Origin: Actinoplanes sp. NBC_00393
Lineage (GTDB): Bacteria > Actinomycetota > Actinomycetes > Mycobacteriales > Micromonosporaceae
Assembly (NCBI RefSeq): GCF_036053395.1
Contig: NZ_CP107942.1
Location: 3,562,501-3,626,500 of the forward strand
Direction: 5' to 3'
Length of the DNA: 64,000 nucleotides
Shown: piece by piece, positions 17,304 to 25,653 of the stretch
Position numbering within the stretch: the first letter of the stretch is position 1
How the letters are laid out: each line of letters opens with the position of its first letter
Notes under the pieces: generated by a model
What the model saw: the letters and a program-made list of their open reading frames with translations, nothing else
Database searches by the model: none
What the model was told of the DNA's origin: nothing
Made by a program: the position numbers and the translations under genes

Positions 17304-18497
17304 GTGCCGAGACAGCACTCCTCCGAGATCAGAGCGGTGAACCTCGCCGGGCTGGTCCAGGGCATCACCCTGGTCACCTTCCCAGCGGCAAGTTCGATCT
17401 TCACCAACCCCGATCAGTACGACCTGAGCAGTTCCCAGTACGGCGCGATGTTCCTACCCCAGGTCCTGACCGCCATCGCGACCACGCTGCTGGGCGCCGG
17501 CCTGGCCCGCCGGCTGACTCCCAAGCGGGTCCTGCTGCTGGGGCTGACCGCCAACCTGACCGCCATGGTGGTGCTGGTCCTGTCCGCCGGCGTGAAGGCC
17601 GACGCGGCGATCGCCTATCCGCTACTGCTGGTCGCGACCGCGTTCCTCGGTGCCGGCTTCGGGTTGACCGTTCCGGTGCTGAACACCTACGTGGCGGCGT
17701 CCCAGCCGGCGCGTGCGGACAAGGCGGTGCTCGTACTCAATGCCCTGCTCGGTCTCGGCACCGCCCTCGCGCCGGTGTTCGTCGCGATCTTCGTCGGTCT
17801 GGGTTTCTGGTGGGGGCTGCCGGTGCTGTCGGCGGCGTTGCTCCTTCTGCTGCTGCTCGCCTGCGCCCGGCTTCCGCTGCGGGCCGAGACGGGCACCGCT
17901 ACCGGCCCCGCGCGGCGCGCCGGCATCCCGTCCCGGTTCTTGCTGTTCGCCGGCTTCGCCGTCTTGTACGGGATCTGCGAGACGGTCAACGGCAACTGGT
18001 CGCAGGCGTACATGACCACGGATCTGGGCGCCTCGACCACGCAGGCCGCGCTGGCACTGACCGCGTTCTGGGCCATGGTCACGGTCGGCCGGGTCCTGTT
18101 CGCGGCGATCGTACGCACGTTGCCGCCGCGCGCCGTCTTCCGTCTGCTGCCGATCATTCTGATGGCGACCTTCGCGCTGACCGCGGCGCTGCCGCAGGAT
18201 GCGCCGTGGTTCGGCGTCGCCACCTTCGCGCTGGCCGGGCTGGGCTGCTCCGCCCTGCTGCCGCTGACGATCAGTCTCGGACAGGACGAGCTGACCGCCA
18301 TGTCGACGGTCGTCGCCGGCGGGGTGATCGCGTTCTACCAGGTGGGTTACGGGATCGCCGCCTTCGGCGTCGACCCGCTCGTCGACAACGGCGTCAGCCT
18401 GCCGGACGTCTACGGCGGGGCCGCGATCGCAGCGCTCGTCCTGACCGCGCTGTCCTTCGCGGTCACGCGACGGCAGATGGCGTCGGTCGCTTCATGA
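17304..18497 (+). CDS. MFS transporter
   Basis: 397 residues, 11-12 hydrophobic helices, from the GTG at 17304 with GGTGAGG upstream. The N-terminal part (GITLVTFPAASSIFTN, then FLPQVLTAIATTLLGAGLARRL) and the loop after helix 2 with RRLTPKRVLLLG fit the major facilitator superfamily. The substrate is unknown. Its stop overlaps the next start (ATGA), so it is co-translated with the TDT-family transporter. Confidence 0.85.
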   Translation: MPRQHSSEIRAVNLAGLVQGITLVTFPAASSIFTNPDQYDLSSSQYGAMFLPQVLTAIATTLLGAGLARRLTPKRVLLLGLTANLTAMVVLVLSAGVKADAAIAYPLLLVATAFLGAGFGLTVPVLNTYVAASQPARADKAVLVLNALLGLGTALAPVFVAIFVGLGFWWGLPVLSAALLLLLLLACARLPLRAETGTATGPARRAGIPSRFLLFAGFAVLYGICETVNGNWSQAYMTTDLGASTTQAALALTAFWAMVTVGRVLFAAIVRTLPPRAVFRLLPIILMATFALTAALPQDAPWFGVATFALAGLGCSALLPLTISLGQDELTAMSTVVAGGVIAFYQVGYGIAAFGVDPLVDNGVSLPDVYGGAAIAALVLTALSFAVTRRQMASVAS

Positions 18498-19531
18498 GGT
18501 ACGGCCTGCGGGCATCGCCGGTCGCCACGCTGTCGCCCGGCATCTTCGCGATGGTGATGGCGACCGGGATCATCGCTGTCGCGTCGAGCCAGCAGGGCAT
18601 CGACTGGCTGGCCGGCGCGCTGTACGTCGTCGCCGCAACCATGTACGCCGTACTGATCCTGATGTTGCTCTTGCGGATCCTGCTGCACCGGGCCGCGTTC
18701 GTCGCCGACGTGACCAGCCACGTCAGCGGCTTCGCGTTCCTCACCACCGTCGCCGGCACCAACGTGCTCGCCGCCGCCTCGGCGCTGATCCACGGCTGGT
18801 GGGGCCTGGCGTGGGGCCTGTGGTGGTTCGCCCTGGCCGTGTACCCCGTGTTCCTCTACACCACGCTGATCGCCGTCGTGATCGACGAGGACAAACCCGG
18901 CCTGGAGCAGGGAATCAACGGAACCTGGTTTCTGCTCACCGTGGCCACCGAGTCGATCGCCGTCGTCGCCGGCCTGCTGCTCACCCGCGGCGACAACGCA
19001 TTGCTCGCCTTCACCGCGCTGGCCGCGTTCGGGCTCGGCCTCGTGCTGTATCTCGTGGTGATGACGGCCGAGTTCCTGCGCTGGGCCTTCCGGCGCCTCG
19101 ACCCGGACCAGATCGACCCGCCGGCCTGGATCGCCGCCGGAGCCATGGCGATCACCGTCCTCGCCGGATCGAACCTGCTGATCGCCGCGCCCGGTTCGCC
19201 GATCCTCGCCCGGCTCGCGCCGTTCCTGGCGGGCGTCGTCATCCTGGCGTGGGCCACAGCCACGTTCTGGCTGCCGCTGATGGTGGCCCTCGGCGTGTGG
19301 CGGCACCTCGTCAGACGGGTTCCGCTGCGCTACGCCCCGGCCTTCTGGGCGCTGGTCTTCCCGATCGGCATGTACAGCGCGGCCACCTTCCGGATGCTGG
19401 ACGCGATCCGGCAGGAGGGCCTCGGGTGGGTGCCTCAGGTGGCTCTGGCAGTGGCTTTAGTCGCGTGGGCGGTGACCTTCGGCGGTCTGCTCCACCACGT
19501 CCTCCAGCGGCCGAGCGAGACGGCAGCCTGA
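18494..19531 (+). CDS. TDT-family (TehA/SLAC1-like) transporter
   Basis: 345 residues with about ten hydrophobic helices. The start LSPGIFAMVMATGIIAVAS is the classic opening of tellurite-resistance/dicarboxylate transporter (TDT) proteins, and later ALVFPIGMYSAATFRM fits the same fold. Relatives move anions or C4-dicarboxylates; the cargo here is not known. The ATG overlaps the MFS stop. Stretches of a longer reading of the same frame upstream (from 17288) are only antisense-like noise over the MFS gene. Confidence 0.88.
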   Translation: MRYGLRASPVATLSPGIFAMVMATGIIAVASSQQGIDWLAGALYVVAATMYAVLILMLLLRILLHRAAFVADVTSHVSGFAFLTTVAGTNVLAAASALIHGWWGLAWGLWWFALAVYPVFLYTTLIAVVIDEDKPGLEQGINGTWFLLTVATESIAVVAGLLLTRGDNALLAFTALAAFGLGLVLYLVVMTAEFLRWAFRRLDPDQIDPPAWIAAGAMAITVLAGSNLLIAAPGSPILARLAPFLAGVVILAWATATFWLPLMVALGVWRHLVRRVPLRYAPAFWALVFPIGMYSAATFRMLDAIRQEGLGWVPQVALAVALVAWAVTFGGLLHHVLQRPSETAA

Positions 19532-19886
19532 TAGCCGCTTTCGCGGCCGCCGGTCGACGTTCCCGACTGGCCAGGTCCGCACACCGTCAGCCTCCGCGGC
19601 GACTGGATCTTCAGGACCGTGGCGCTGCGCCCGCGCCGGAACGTTTCAGCACTGACTGAATGGTGTGGTGCCGGCCGACTGCCGAGGCAGAGAATCTTCG
19701 TCGTTCGCCTACCACGGCAGAACGGACCCATGTCATGAGGATGACCCCACGGTCCGGCGGTTGGCGGCGCTTTCTTCTTCCGCGCGGTCGCATCGTCCAG
19801 TGTCGTTGTCGTACGACCTCGCGCCATAGCTTGGGGCGATGCTGTGCTGCCGACCTGCAGCGGGACGAAGGATCACAGCCTTGGGC
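19532..19886. other. Intergenic region with no recognised gene
   Basis: 355 nt between the TDT transporter stop and the NUDIX stop (convergent). Short frames here show no family resemblance. Nothing repeated or structured was found beyond ordinary GC-rich inverted stretches. Confidence 0.5.
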
Positions 19887-20828
19887 CTACTTCGGCCCAC
19901 CAAGGTACGCGGCTCTCCCGGTGCGGCGTGCTTCGAGGGCGGCGGCGATGCGAGGTGCGACCTCGGCTGGCAGCCGGGCGGCGGCGACGTCCGGTTCGAG
20001 GAAGTCGTAGGCAGCCAATTCGTCGGCGGGTAGGCGCACTGGGGCATACGCGGGCAGTATTCCAGCGTCGAAGGTCATGCTGATGAGGGCGCGAGGTCGT
20101 GGGCCGGTGGGCGGTGCCCAGTCGAGCACGAGGAGCGCGCCGACATCGATTCGGAGACCGAGCTCCTCGTGGAGTTCCCGCGCGCACCCGTCCTGGGGGT
20201 ACTCGCCGGCCTCGAGGTAGCCGCCGGGCAGTGCCCAGTGGTCGCGATAGGTCGGTTTGACCAGTAGAACCCGGCCGGTGACAGCCTCGGTGATCAAGGC
20301 TGCGGTGGTCGCGTAGAGGCTGGGGAGTTGCGCATACCACTGGTCGGGTTCGATCCAGGTGCTCACCGGGATGACGGTAGCCGACCCGCCGGTCGTGGAG
20401 CCGGTGAGCAGGCCGCGGTGCCGGTCGAAGAATTCCGCGACGACCGGTTCGAGGCGGTGGGGGCGTAGACGGTAGATGAGTTCGGTGAGCCGTTGCCGGA
20501 CGCGTTGGGATGTCACGGTGTGCAGGTGCGGGATGGCCTGGTCGCCGTAGCGGCAGGCTTCGTCCAAGTCGCCGTTCGCGGCGTGGACGGTGGCCAGCAG
20601 CGCGGTGTGCAGGGCGCGGGTGCGAGTGCTGTCGGCCGGCAGGCACAACGCGGCCGGCCCGTGGGCCAACGCCTTTCGGTGCAGCTGCAGGTCGCGGTAG
20701 CACCGTGCCGCGGTGCCGGCGAAGTGTGCTGGGCTGAAGTAAGGTCGTCGGCCCGGGCGTGTGTGGCTCAGCGCACTTTGCGTCGCTGCATTGGTCGGCC
20801 CTGAGGCCCAAATCGGGGGCAGCCTCAC
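19887..20828 (-). CDS. NUDIX hydrolase fused to the TPR tail of an HTH regulator
   Basis: The C-terminal ~155 residues are a NUDIX domain with a perfect box: GGYLEAGEYPQDGCARELHEELG. The part before it (roughly residues 30-140: SPAHFAGTAARCYRDLQLH, LATVHAANGDLDEACRYG, SQRVRQRLTELIYRLRPH) matches the TPR-like tail of actinobacterial helix-turn-helix regulators but lacks any DNA-binding domain. The two parts run in one frame. A GTG at 20366 (VSTWIEPDQWYAQLP) could start the NUDIX enzyme alone. The first ~28 residues do not look natural, so the true start is uncertain. This may be a truncated regulator that has joined its downstream NUDIX neighbour. Confidence 0.75.
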   Translation of the reverse strand: MRLPPIWASGPTNAATQSALSHTRPGRRPYFSPAHFAGTAARCYRDLQLHRKALAHGPAALCLPADSTRTRALHTALLATVHAANGDLDEACRYGDQAIPHLHTVTSQRVRQRLTELIYRLRPHRLEPVVAEFFDRHRGLLTGSTTGGSATVIPVSTWIEPDQWYAQLPSLYATTAALITEAVTGRVLLVKPTYRDHWALPGGYLEAGEYPQDGCARELHEELGLRIDVGALLVLDWAPPTGPRPRALISMTFDAGILPAYAPVRLPADELAAYDFLEPDVAAARLPAEVAPRIAAALEARRTGRAAYLGGPK

Positions 20829-20847
20829 CGTGAAAAGAGGATGACCT

Positions 20848-20898
20848 CACGTCGTTCGCCTGCAGGGCGGCCGCGAACCGTGCGTTCGCCGCCGCCAA
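20848..20898 (-). pseudogene. Fragment of a GntR/FCD regulator
   Basis: Minus-strand reading gives ANARFAAALQANDV, matching ANARFAAALQADDV inside the intact GntR gene at 23863-24537. At the DNA level 20848-20890 matches 24145-24187 with about three mismatches over 43 nt. Nothing on either side extends the match, so it is a short relic of a second regulator copy, next to the broken N-terminus of the NUDIX fusion. Confidence 0.6.
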
Positions 20899-20919
20899 AG
20901 ATCACAGGCCGGGGGAGCT

Positions 20920-22119
20920 CTACGACAGGCTGGGCACTTCCGAGCCCGGCGACGCGAAGCTCGAACGCCAGGTGAACGGGCCGGCCCGGCGGATGAGCTG
21001 CAGCGCCGCCCAGGTGGAGAGCGCGAGGGCGGCAAGAACGTAGGCGTTGCCGGGGATGTGCTCCAGCGGGCCCCACTCGTATTCCTGCTTCTCACCCCAC
21101 GGTGGCCACGCCAACGGGCGGGCCACGAACACCGCGATCCACACGACAGCCCATCCCCGGCTGCGTTCCCACAGCGCCAGCCCGACCGGCACGGCCCACA
21201 CCCAGTGGTGCGACCACGAGACCGGCGAGGCGAGCAGCATGGCCATCGCTGCCAGGCTGATGCCGAGCACCCGGTCACCGCGGCGCCACCACGCGGCGGC
21301 GATCACCACGATGGCCAGCGCGAGCGGCCCGGCGACTGCGAGCCACAGCAGCCTCGGTGGCGCATGATCGAGGAAGCGGGTGAGCGTGCCGAACACCGAC
21401 TGGTTGTGCGAATTCTCCGGCGGACCGATCCGGCTCGCCTTCACGAGATTGTGGGTCCAGTACGTCTTCGCGGAGCCGGGCATCAACGCGAGCCCGATCA
21501 CGACAGTGCTGGCGAAGGCCAGCAGCGCCCGTACCGCTGCCATCCGCCGGCCGATCAGCACCAGCAGCACGACGAACACCAGCGGGGTGAGTTTCACACC
21601 GGCGGCGACACCCACGAGCACGCCCGACCAACGCCAGTCCGGCCGGGTGAAATCAATGAGCACCGCCAGCATCAGCACCAGGTTCACCTGGCCGAAGGTG
21701 AGGTTCTGCCACACCGGTTCCAGGGCGAGCGCCCCACCGGTCAACAGCGCAAGCTGCCAACCCGAAACGGTACGGCCGAGCGCCCGGCCCGCGACCAGGA
21801 TGACCCCCGCGAGCGCGGCCATCGACACCGCGGTCCACAACGCCGTGGCGAGCCAACTCGGCACCAGCGCCAGCGGCACCAGCAATAGCGCGGCGAACGG
21901 CGGATAGGTGAACCGCAGGTTGGTCTCCGGGTCACGCGATTTGTAGAGCGGCAGACCGTCAAGCACCAGCCCGCTGCCGTGCCGGTAAGCGGAAAGATCG
22001 ACGAATCCCCCGTGGACGCTCAGCGTCGCGGGCGCGTCCGCCCAGTCAGCCACACCGGCCGCGGCGGCAACGACGACGATCACGGCCAGGGCCGGGCCGA
22101 CCCCCCGGAGCGAACCCAT
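20920..22119 (-). CDS. GT87-family (DUF2029) polyprenyl-phosphomannose-dependent mannosyltransferase-like membrane protein
   Basis: 399 residues with about ten membrane helices. The motifs FTYPPFAALLLVPLALVP, LTFGQVNLVLMLAVLID, GVAAGVKLTPLVF and LLASPVSWSHHWVWAVP are those of GT87 alpha-1,2-mannosyltransferases such as PimE, which act on the outer face of the membrane using polyprenyl-phosphate mannose. It lies 15 nt after the TRIC gene and may be the third gene of an operon that starts with the alpha/beta hydrolase. The acceptor is unknown. Confidence 0.85.
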   Translation of the reverse strand: MGSLRGVGPALAVIVVVAAAAGVADWADAPATLSVHGGFVDLSAYRHGSGLVLDGLPLYKSRDPETNLRFTYPPFAALLLVPLALVPSWLATALWTAVSMAALAGVILVAGRALGRTVSGWQLALLTGGALALEPVWQNLTFGQVNLVLMLAVLIDFTRPDWRWSGVLVGVAAGVKLTPLVFVVLLVLIGRRMAAVRALLAFASTVVIGLALMPGSAKTYWTHNLVKASRIGPPENSHNQSVFGTLTRFLDHAPPRLLWLAVAGPLALAIVVIAAAWWRRGDRVLGISLAAMAMLLASPVSWSHHWVWAVPVGLALWERSRGWAVVWIAVFVARPLAWPPWGEKQEYEWGPLEHIPGNAYVLAALALSTWAALQLIRRAGPFTWRSSFASPGSEVPSLS

Positions 22120-22134
22120 GATCGCATCGTAGTG

Positions 22135-22812
22135 TCACGGCAACAGGCTGGCGTCCGACGGGTCCTTCGGGCGCCGGCGGCGTACCGGGCGCTGCTCCGG
22201 AAAGGACCAGCCGAAGAAGACGGCAGCCAGGCGCACAGCGGCGGTCACGGCAACACAGACCAGACCCGCAACCATGATCGGTACGCCGAACCGGTCGAGA
22301 ACGATGAGCATGCCGGCTCCCGCCCCGGCGGCGACGGCATAGAGGGTGCCGACCTGCAGGAAGGAGATCGGCAGGTTCAGGATGACGTCGCGCAACATCC
22401 CGCCGCCGATGGCCGCGATGACGCCGACGACCAGCGCCCCTGCCTCGCTGACGCCGAGCGACAACGCCTTGGAGGCGCCGATCGCGCCGAACACCCCCAT
22501 GACGAGCGCGTCCAGCACGGTGATCAGCCAGTCCGCTCGCGCCAACAACGGGTACAGCAGCATGCCGAGGATTGCTGAGCCGGCGGCCACCACCAGGTAC
22601 CAGTTCTGCCAGATCACCACGGGCCGCTGATCGAGCACTATGTCGCGGAGCAGGCTGCCGCCGAGCGAGACGGCCAGCCCGATCACGACGACGCCGAGCA
22701 CGTCGATGCGGCGATGCCGCTCGCCTGCCGCGAACAGGGCGCCCTGGAGGCCACCCAGTCCGGCGGCGAGCAGCTCGATCCAGAGCGCTACCTGGAACGG
22801 CGTGGTGGACAT
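22135..22812 (-). CDS. TRIC-type cation channel family protein (UPF0126)
   Basis: 225 residues from the ATG at 22812 with six to seven hydrophobic helices arranged as a pseudo-repeat: GGSLLRDIVLDQRP in the first half and GGGMLRDVILNLPISF in the second. These twin GGxLRD motifs define the bacterial TRIC/YadS family. A basic tail ends RRRRPKDPSDASLLP. It starts 4 nt after the stop of the alpha/beta hydrolase gene, so the two are co-transcribed. Its physiological cation is not known. Confidence 0.92.
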   Translation of the reverse strand: MSTTPFQVALWIELLAAGLGGLQGALFAAGERHRRIDVLGVVVIGLAVSLGGSLLRDIVLDQRPVVIWQNWYLVVAAGSAILGMLLYPLLARADWLITVLDALVMGVFGAIGASKALSLGVSEAGALVVGVIAAIGGGMLRDVILNLPISFLQVGTLYAVAAGAGAGMLIVLDRFGVPIMVAGLVCVAVTAAVRLAAVFFGWSFPEQRPVRRRRPKDPSDASLLP

Positions 22813-22816
22813 GGGG

Positions 22817-23518
22817 TCAGCGGGCGGCGTTCTTCGCGGCGGCGGCGATGACGTCGGCGACGGCATCGGGCTGTGTCGCGTACAGCGCGTGGCTGGCCGA
22901 GACGTTGGTGACCTCCGCGCCGATGCGCTTGGCCATGTACTGCAGCATCGCCTGGTCGAACGCCCTGTCCTCGGTGGCGATGACGGCCCAGCTGGGCTTG
23001 TCGCGCCAGGCGGCGTTCTTCACCGGGGTGGCGAACACCGCCATGTTGATCGGCACCTGCGAGTCACGCAGGAAGGCGGCGTCGGCGTCGCTGGCGTCCG
23101 CGGCGAACCCGGCCTTGAACTTGCCGGGGTTGATGAAGCCGTAGCCGTCCGCGCCGACGTCGATGACGAAGTCGGGCGTCGGGGCGAACCCCTCGTACTG
23201 CTGGGCCGTGGTCTCGCCGGCGTCGGGCGCCAGCGCCGACACGTAGACCAGCCCGGCGACCTTCGGGTGAACGCCGGCCTCGGTGATGACCGTGCCACCC
23301 CAGGAGTGGCCGACCAGAATCGCTGGCCCGTCCTGCTGGTCGAGCACCCTCGTGGTCGCCGCGACGTCGTCCTCCAGCGAGGTGAGCGGGTTCTGCACGA
23401 TCGTGACCCGGTAGCCATGGGCGGTCAGCCTGTCGTAGACGCCCCGCCAGCCGGAGCCGTCAGCGAACGCACCGTGCACCAGCACAACGTTCTTGATCTC
23501 TTGATCGGTGGTGCTCAT
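22817..23518 (-). CDS. Alpha/beta hydrolase
   Basis: 233 residues, one alpha/beta hydrolase domain: NVVLVHGAFADGSGWRGVYDRL (oxyanion HGAFADG), nucleophile elbow VGHSWGGTV, and a C-terminal histidine in NVSASHALY. This group resembles esterases and C-C hydrolases of small aromatic or ester substrates. The ribosome site GGGGGAGG is strong. A perfect ATGCAATATATTGCAT palindrome lies 44 nt upstream of the start and matches a site at the GntR gene, so GntR control is likely. Confidence 0.93.
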   Translation of the reverse strand: MSTTDQEIKNVVLVHGAFADGSGWRGVYDRLTAHGYRVTIVQNPLTSLEDDVAATTRVLDQQDGPAILVGHSWGGTVITEAGVHPKVAGLVYVSALAPDAGETTAQQYEGFAPTPDFVIDVGADGYGFINPGKFKAGFAADASDADAAFLRDSQVPINMAVFATPVKNAAWRDKPSWAVIATEDRAFDQAMLQYMAKRIGAEVTNVSASHALYATQPDAVADVIAAAAKNAAR

Positions 23519-23561
23519 GGTTTTCCTCCCCCTTGATGGAGCCAGCGAGTGCCGCTCCGAG

Positions 23562-23577
23562 ATGCAATATATTGCAT
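23562..23577. promoter_or_regulatory. GntR-type operator upstream of the alpha/beta hydrolase
   Basis: ATGCAATATATTGCAT is a perfect 16-bp palindrome, AT-rich in a GC-rich setting. A closely similar sequence, ATGCAACATATTTCAC, covers the start of the GntR gene (24536-24551). The shared site points to control of the hydrolase-TRIC unit by that regulator. Confidence 0.7.
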
Positions 23578-23610
23578 GGCGGAGCGCGCCCTCAAGGCCC
23601 GAAGCTGTGC

Positions 23611-23646
23611 GTTGACTGTGCTGTCTCTCCCAGGGAGAGGGTCAAC
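23611..23646. promoter_or_regulatory. MerR-type dyad with no MerR gene attached
   Basis: A dyad CTCTCCCAGGGAGAG (23625-23639) is nested in outer arms GTTGAC (23611) and GTCAAC (23641). Such dyads sit between -35 and -10 boxes of MerR-controlled promoters. Just downstream the plus strand reads VNNEDPTRLQVSEL, like the first residues of a MerR protein, but the rest of the gene is absent. On the minus strand the same dyad lies about 100 nt upstream of the alpha/beta hydrolase start. Confidence 0.45.
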
Positions 23647-23862
23647 AACGAAGACCCGACCCGGCTGCAGGTGTCCGAGCTACGGATTCGACGTAGAAGA
23701 GAACCCCGCCGATGTGCAGCGATGGGTGCGGATGCGCCTGCTCGGCCGTCGCGTTCCAGCCGCGTCGGCCCGAGTCAACCCGCAGCCGGGCACGCGGAAC
23801 GACCGGCCTGACGATGCAGTCGTCGCCGGCCGAGGCGGAGACCTGGGATCAGAAGCCGAACA

Positions 23863-24537
23863 TCAGGTCGGGTCGCTCGGCAGCCCGAAATCAGTTCGGG
23901 GATCGAGGCTCATCCAATTCGCCCGGGCAGCCGCCGCGGCGCCCTCGACGTCGCGGGCCTCGCACAGCTCGATGATCTGGTCGTGCAGGGCCACCGAGCC
24001 GCGCCCGCTGACCGAGGAGAACCGCAGCCGCTCCAGCCGTCGCAGCACCGGGGTGAACTGCTCCAGCACCGCACGCAGCGCCGGGTTCGCGGCGGCGGTG
24101 ACCGTGACACCGTGGAACTCGTCGTCCGCGGCGATCGCCGCATCCACGTCGTCCGCCTGCAGGGCCGCCGCGAACCGCGCGTTCGCCTCCCGCATCACAT
24201 TGATCTCGTCGGCCGACAGCGTGGGCACCGCCTCCCGCACGGCCAGCTCGTGCATCGCCGCGGTGACGGTCTGCGCCGCCCGCGCCGCCTGCACGTCCAG
24301 CGGGCTCACCATCGTGTAACGCCCCGGCTTGGTCTGCACCAGGCCGCTTTCCTCGAGCCGCGTCAGCGCCTCGCGAACCGGAGTCCGGCTCACCCCCAAC
24401 CACTGCGCCAGTTCGCCGTCGTTGAGCCGCTCCCCCGGGTGAAACGTGCCGTCCACGATCGCGTCCCGAATCGACCGGTACGCGTTCTCACGCAGCAGAG
24501 ATCGCGAAATCACACCCACACGCTGCGGAATCGGCAT
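23863..24537 (-). CDS. GntR-family (FCD domain) transcriptional regulator
   Basis: 224 residues from the ATG at 24537. The winged helix (AYRSIRDAIVDGTFHPGERL, then LGVSRTPVREALTRLEESGLV) is followed by an all-helical FCD ligand domain with DDEFHGVTVTAAANP and SVALHDQIIELCEARD, whose Asp and His residues bind metal in the family. Repressors of this type respond to small organic acids. The start codon lies inside an ATGCAACATATTTCAC element, so the gene is probably leaderless and autoregulated. The paired palindrome upstream of the hydrolase gene suggests that operon as its target. Confidence 0.93.
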   Translation of the reverse strand: MPIPQRVGVISRSLLRENAYRSIRDAIVDGTFHPGERLNDGELAQWLGVSRTPVREALTRLEESGLVQTKPGRYTMVSPLDVQAARAAQTVTAAMHELAVREAVPTLSADEINVMREANARFAAALQADDVDAAIAADDEFHGVTVTAAANPALRAVLEQFTPVLRRLERLRFSSVSGRGSVALHDQIIELCEARDVEGAAAAARANWMSLDPRTDFGLPSDPT

Positions 24538-24551
24538 GCAACATATTTCAC
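24536..24551. promoter_or_regulatory. Probable autoregulatory operator over the GntR start codon
   Basis: ATGCAACATATTTCAC resembles the perfect palindrome at 23562 (ATGCAATATATTGCAT; 13 of 16 positions match). It overlaps the GntR start codon on the minus strand, so binding would block transcription or initiation directly. Confidence 0.6.
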
Positions 24552-24701
24552 ACCGGCGTACCAGCAGCGTCAACGAGGCCCGCACCACTGCTGCCGGGGC
24601 AGCGCTACGAATAGCTCGGCGTCCCGCCCGGACGCGACGGCGCCGGCCTCCCCATCGTGCGTGACTTCACCCAACGCTCATGGCCGGGCGTTCCAGTCCC
24701 T

Positions 24702-25001
24702 TCAGAGCTCGCCGTTAGCCCTCATCAACAGGACAGCCAGAAGTCCGGACACCGAGCCGGCTCCCACGATCATGCCGTCACCGATGTGCCGCCGGACGTC
24801 GTCGAGCGGGATCCAACCGATGCACTCTGCCTCGTTGACGTCCGGTGCCGAGCCGGTGAAATCGGCGCCTCGCGCCCGGTAGACGACATCGCCCTCGTCG
24901 ATGGTGCCGACCATCGGCTGAAACCCGATCAACCTCTCGACGCTGCACGACCGCCATCCCGTCTCTTCCGCGGCTGATGCGCAACGCCTTTCACTCCGCG
25001 T
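24702..25001 (-). pseudogene. NUDIX hydrolase fragment lacking its 5' half
   Basis: The last ~95 codons before the stop at 24702 look like the second half of a NUDIX protein: a damaged box end SAAEETGWRSCSVERLIGFQ, then PMVGTIDEGDVVYRARGADF and DVNEAECIGWIPLDDVRRHI. The glycine-glutamate start of the box and the first beta strands are absent; the frame continues upstream into sequence without protein character, over the end of the neighbouring tetR gene. It is most likely a deletion remnant. Confidence 0.65.
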
Positions 25002-25069
25002 CACCGACCGACCACGCTGACTCACACCCGGCCGCTGCGCCGGCTCCGCGTCGACCGTGCCGTCCACGA

Positions 25070-25642
25070 TCACATGCCGGCGGCGGCCAGCATCGCTGCG
25101 GCGATGCCGCGCGCCGCGAGTGGCGCCCGCGGGCCGGGGTCCAGGCGGGCGCCGACCATCGCGCCGTCGTAGAGGACGATCATCTGGTCGGCGAAGCTTT
25201 CCGGATCGGGTACGCCCGCCGCGCGGGCCAGGTCGACGAAGAGGCTGCGGGTCCACGCGCGGTTGTGGGCGGCCTCCTCACGGACGGCGCCGGACGGGTC
25301 GTTCTCGGCGCCGGCGTTGTAGAAGGCGCAGCCGCGGAAGCCCGGCTTCGTGGCGGTCTCCGCAAGCAGGTCGAAGACGCCGAGCAGGCGGTCCTGCGGT
25401 GTGGTGAAGCGTTCGAGGCCGGTCATGATCCGGGTGCGGCGGCTCTCGTGCCGGCCGCGCAGGTAGGCGCGGACCAGTTCGTCCTTGCTGCCGAAGGTGC
25501 TGTAGAGCGATGCCTTGGCGACTCCAGCGCGTTCGATGACGCGGTCGATGCCGACGGTGTGCACGCCCTCGGCGTAGAACAGCTCGTCGGCGGCAGCCAG
25601 GAGCCGGTCGCGGGCGGAGGGGCGGCGTGAGGCAACGGACAC
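25070..25642 (-). CDS. TetR-family repressor divergent from an MFS efflux gene
   Basis: 190 residues. The helix-turn-helix reads GIDRVIERAGVAKASLYSTFGSKDELV, a clear TetR N-terminus, followed by a helical ligand domain containing KPGFRGCAFYNAGAEN. It is divergent from an MFS gene whose promoter carries two mirrored copies of a palindrome (25654-25703), so it very likely represses that transporter and itself. The inducer is not known; a toxic small molecule is likely from the pairing. Confidence 0.94.
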   Translation of the reverse strand: MSVASRRPSARDRLLAAADELFYAEGVHTVGIDRVIERAGVAKASLYSTFGSKDELVRAYLRGRHESRRTRIMTGLERFTTPQDRLLGVFDLLAETATKPGFRGCAFYNAGAENDPSGAVREEAAHNRAWTRSLFVDLARAAGVPDPESFADQMIVLYDGAMVGARLDPGPRAPLAARGIAAAMLAAAGM

Positions 25643-25653
25643 GCCTTGACTCT

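Noticed and set aside
17288..18493. Upstream extension of the TDT transporter frame
   Set aside because: It overlaps the MFS gene in another frame and is Arg-rich without membrane character; the real start is the overlapping ATG at 18494.
21058..21888. Plus-strand frame over the GT87 gene
   Set aside because: Antisense of a certain membrane protein; composition is His/Arg/Gln-rich.
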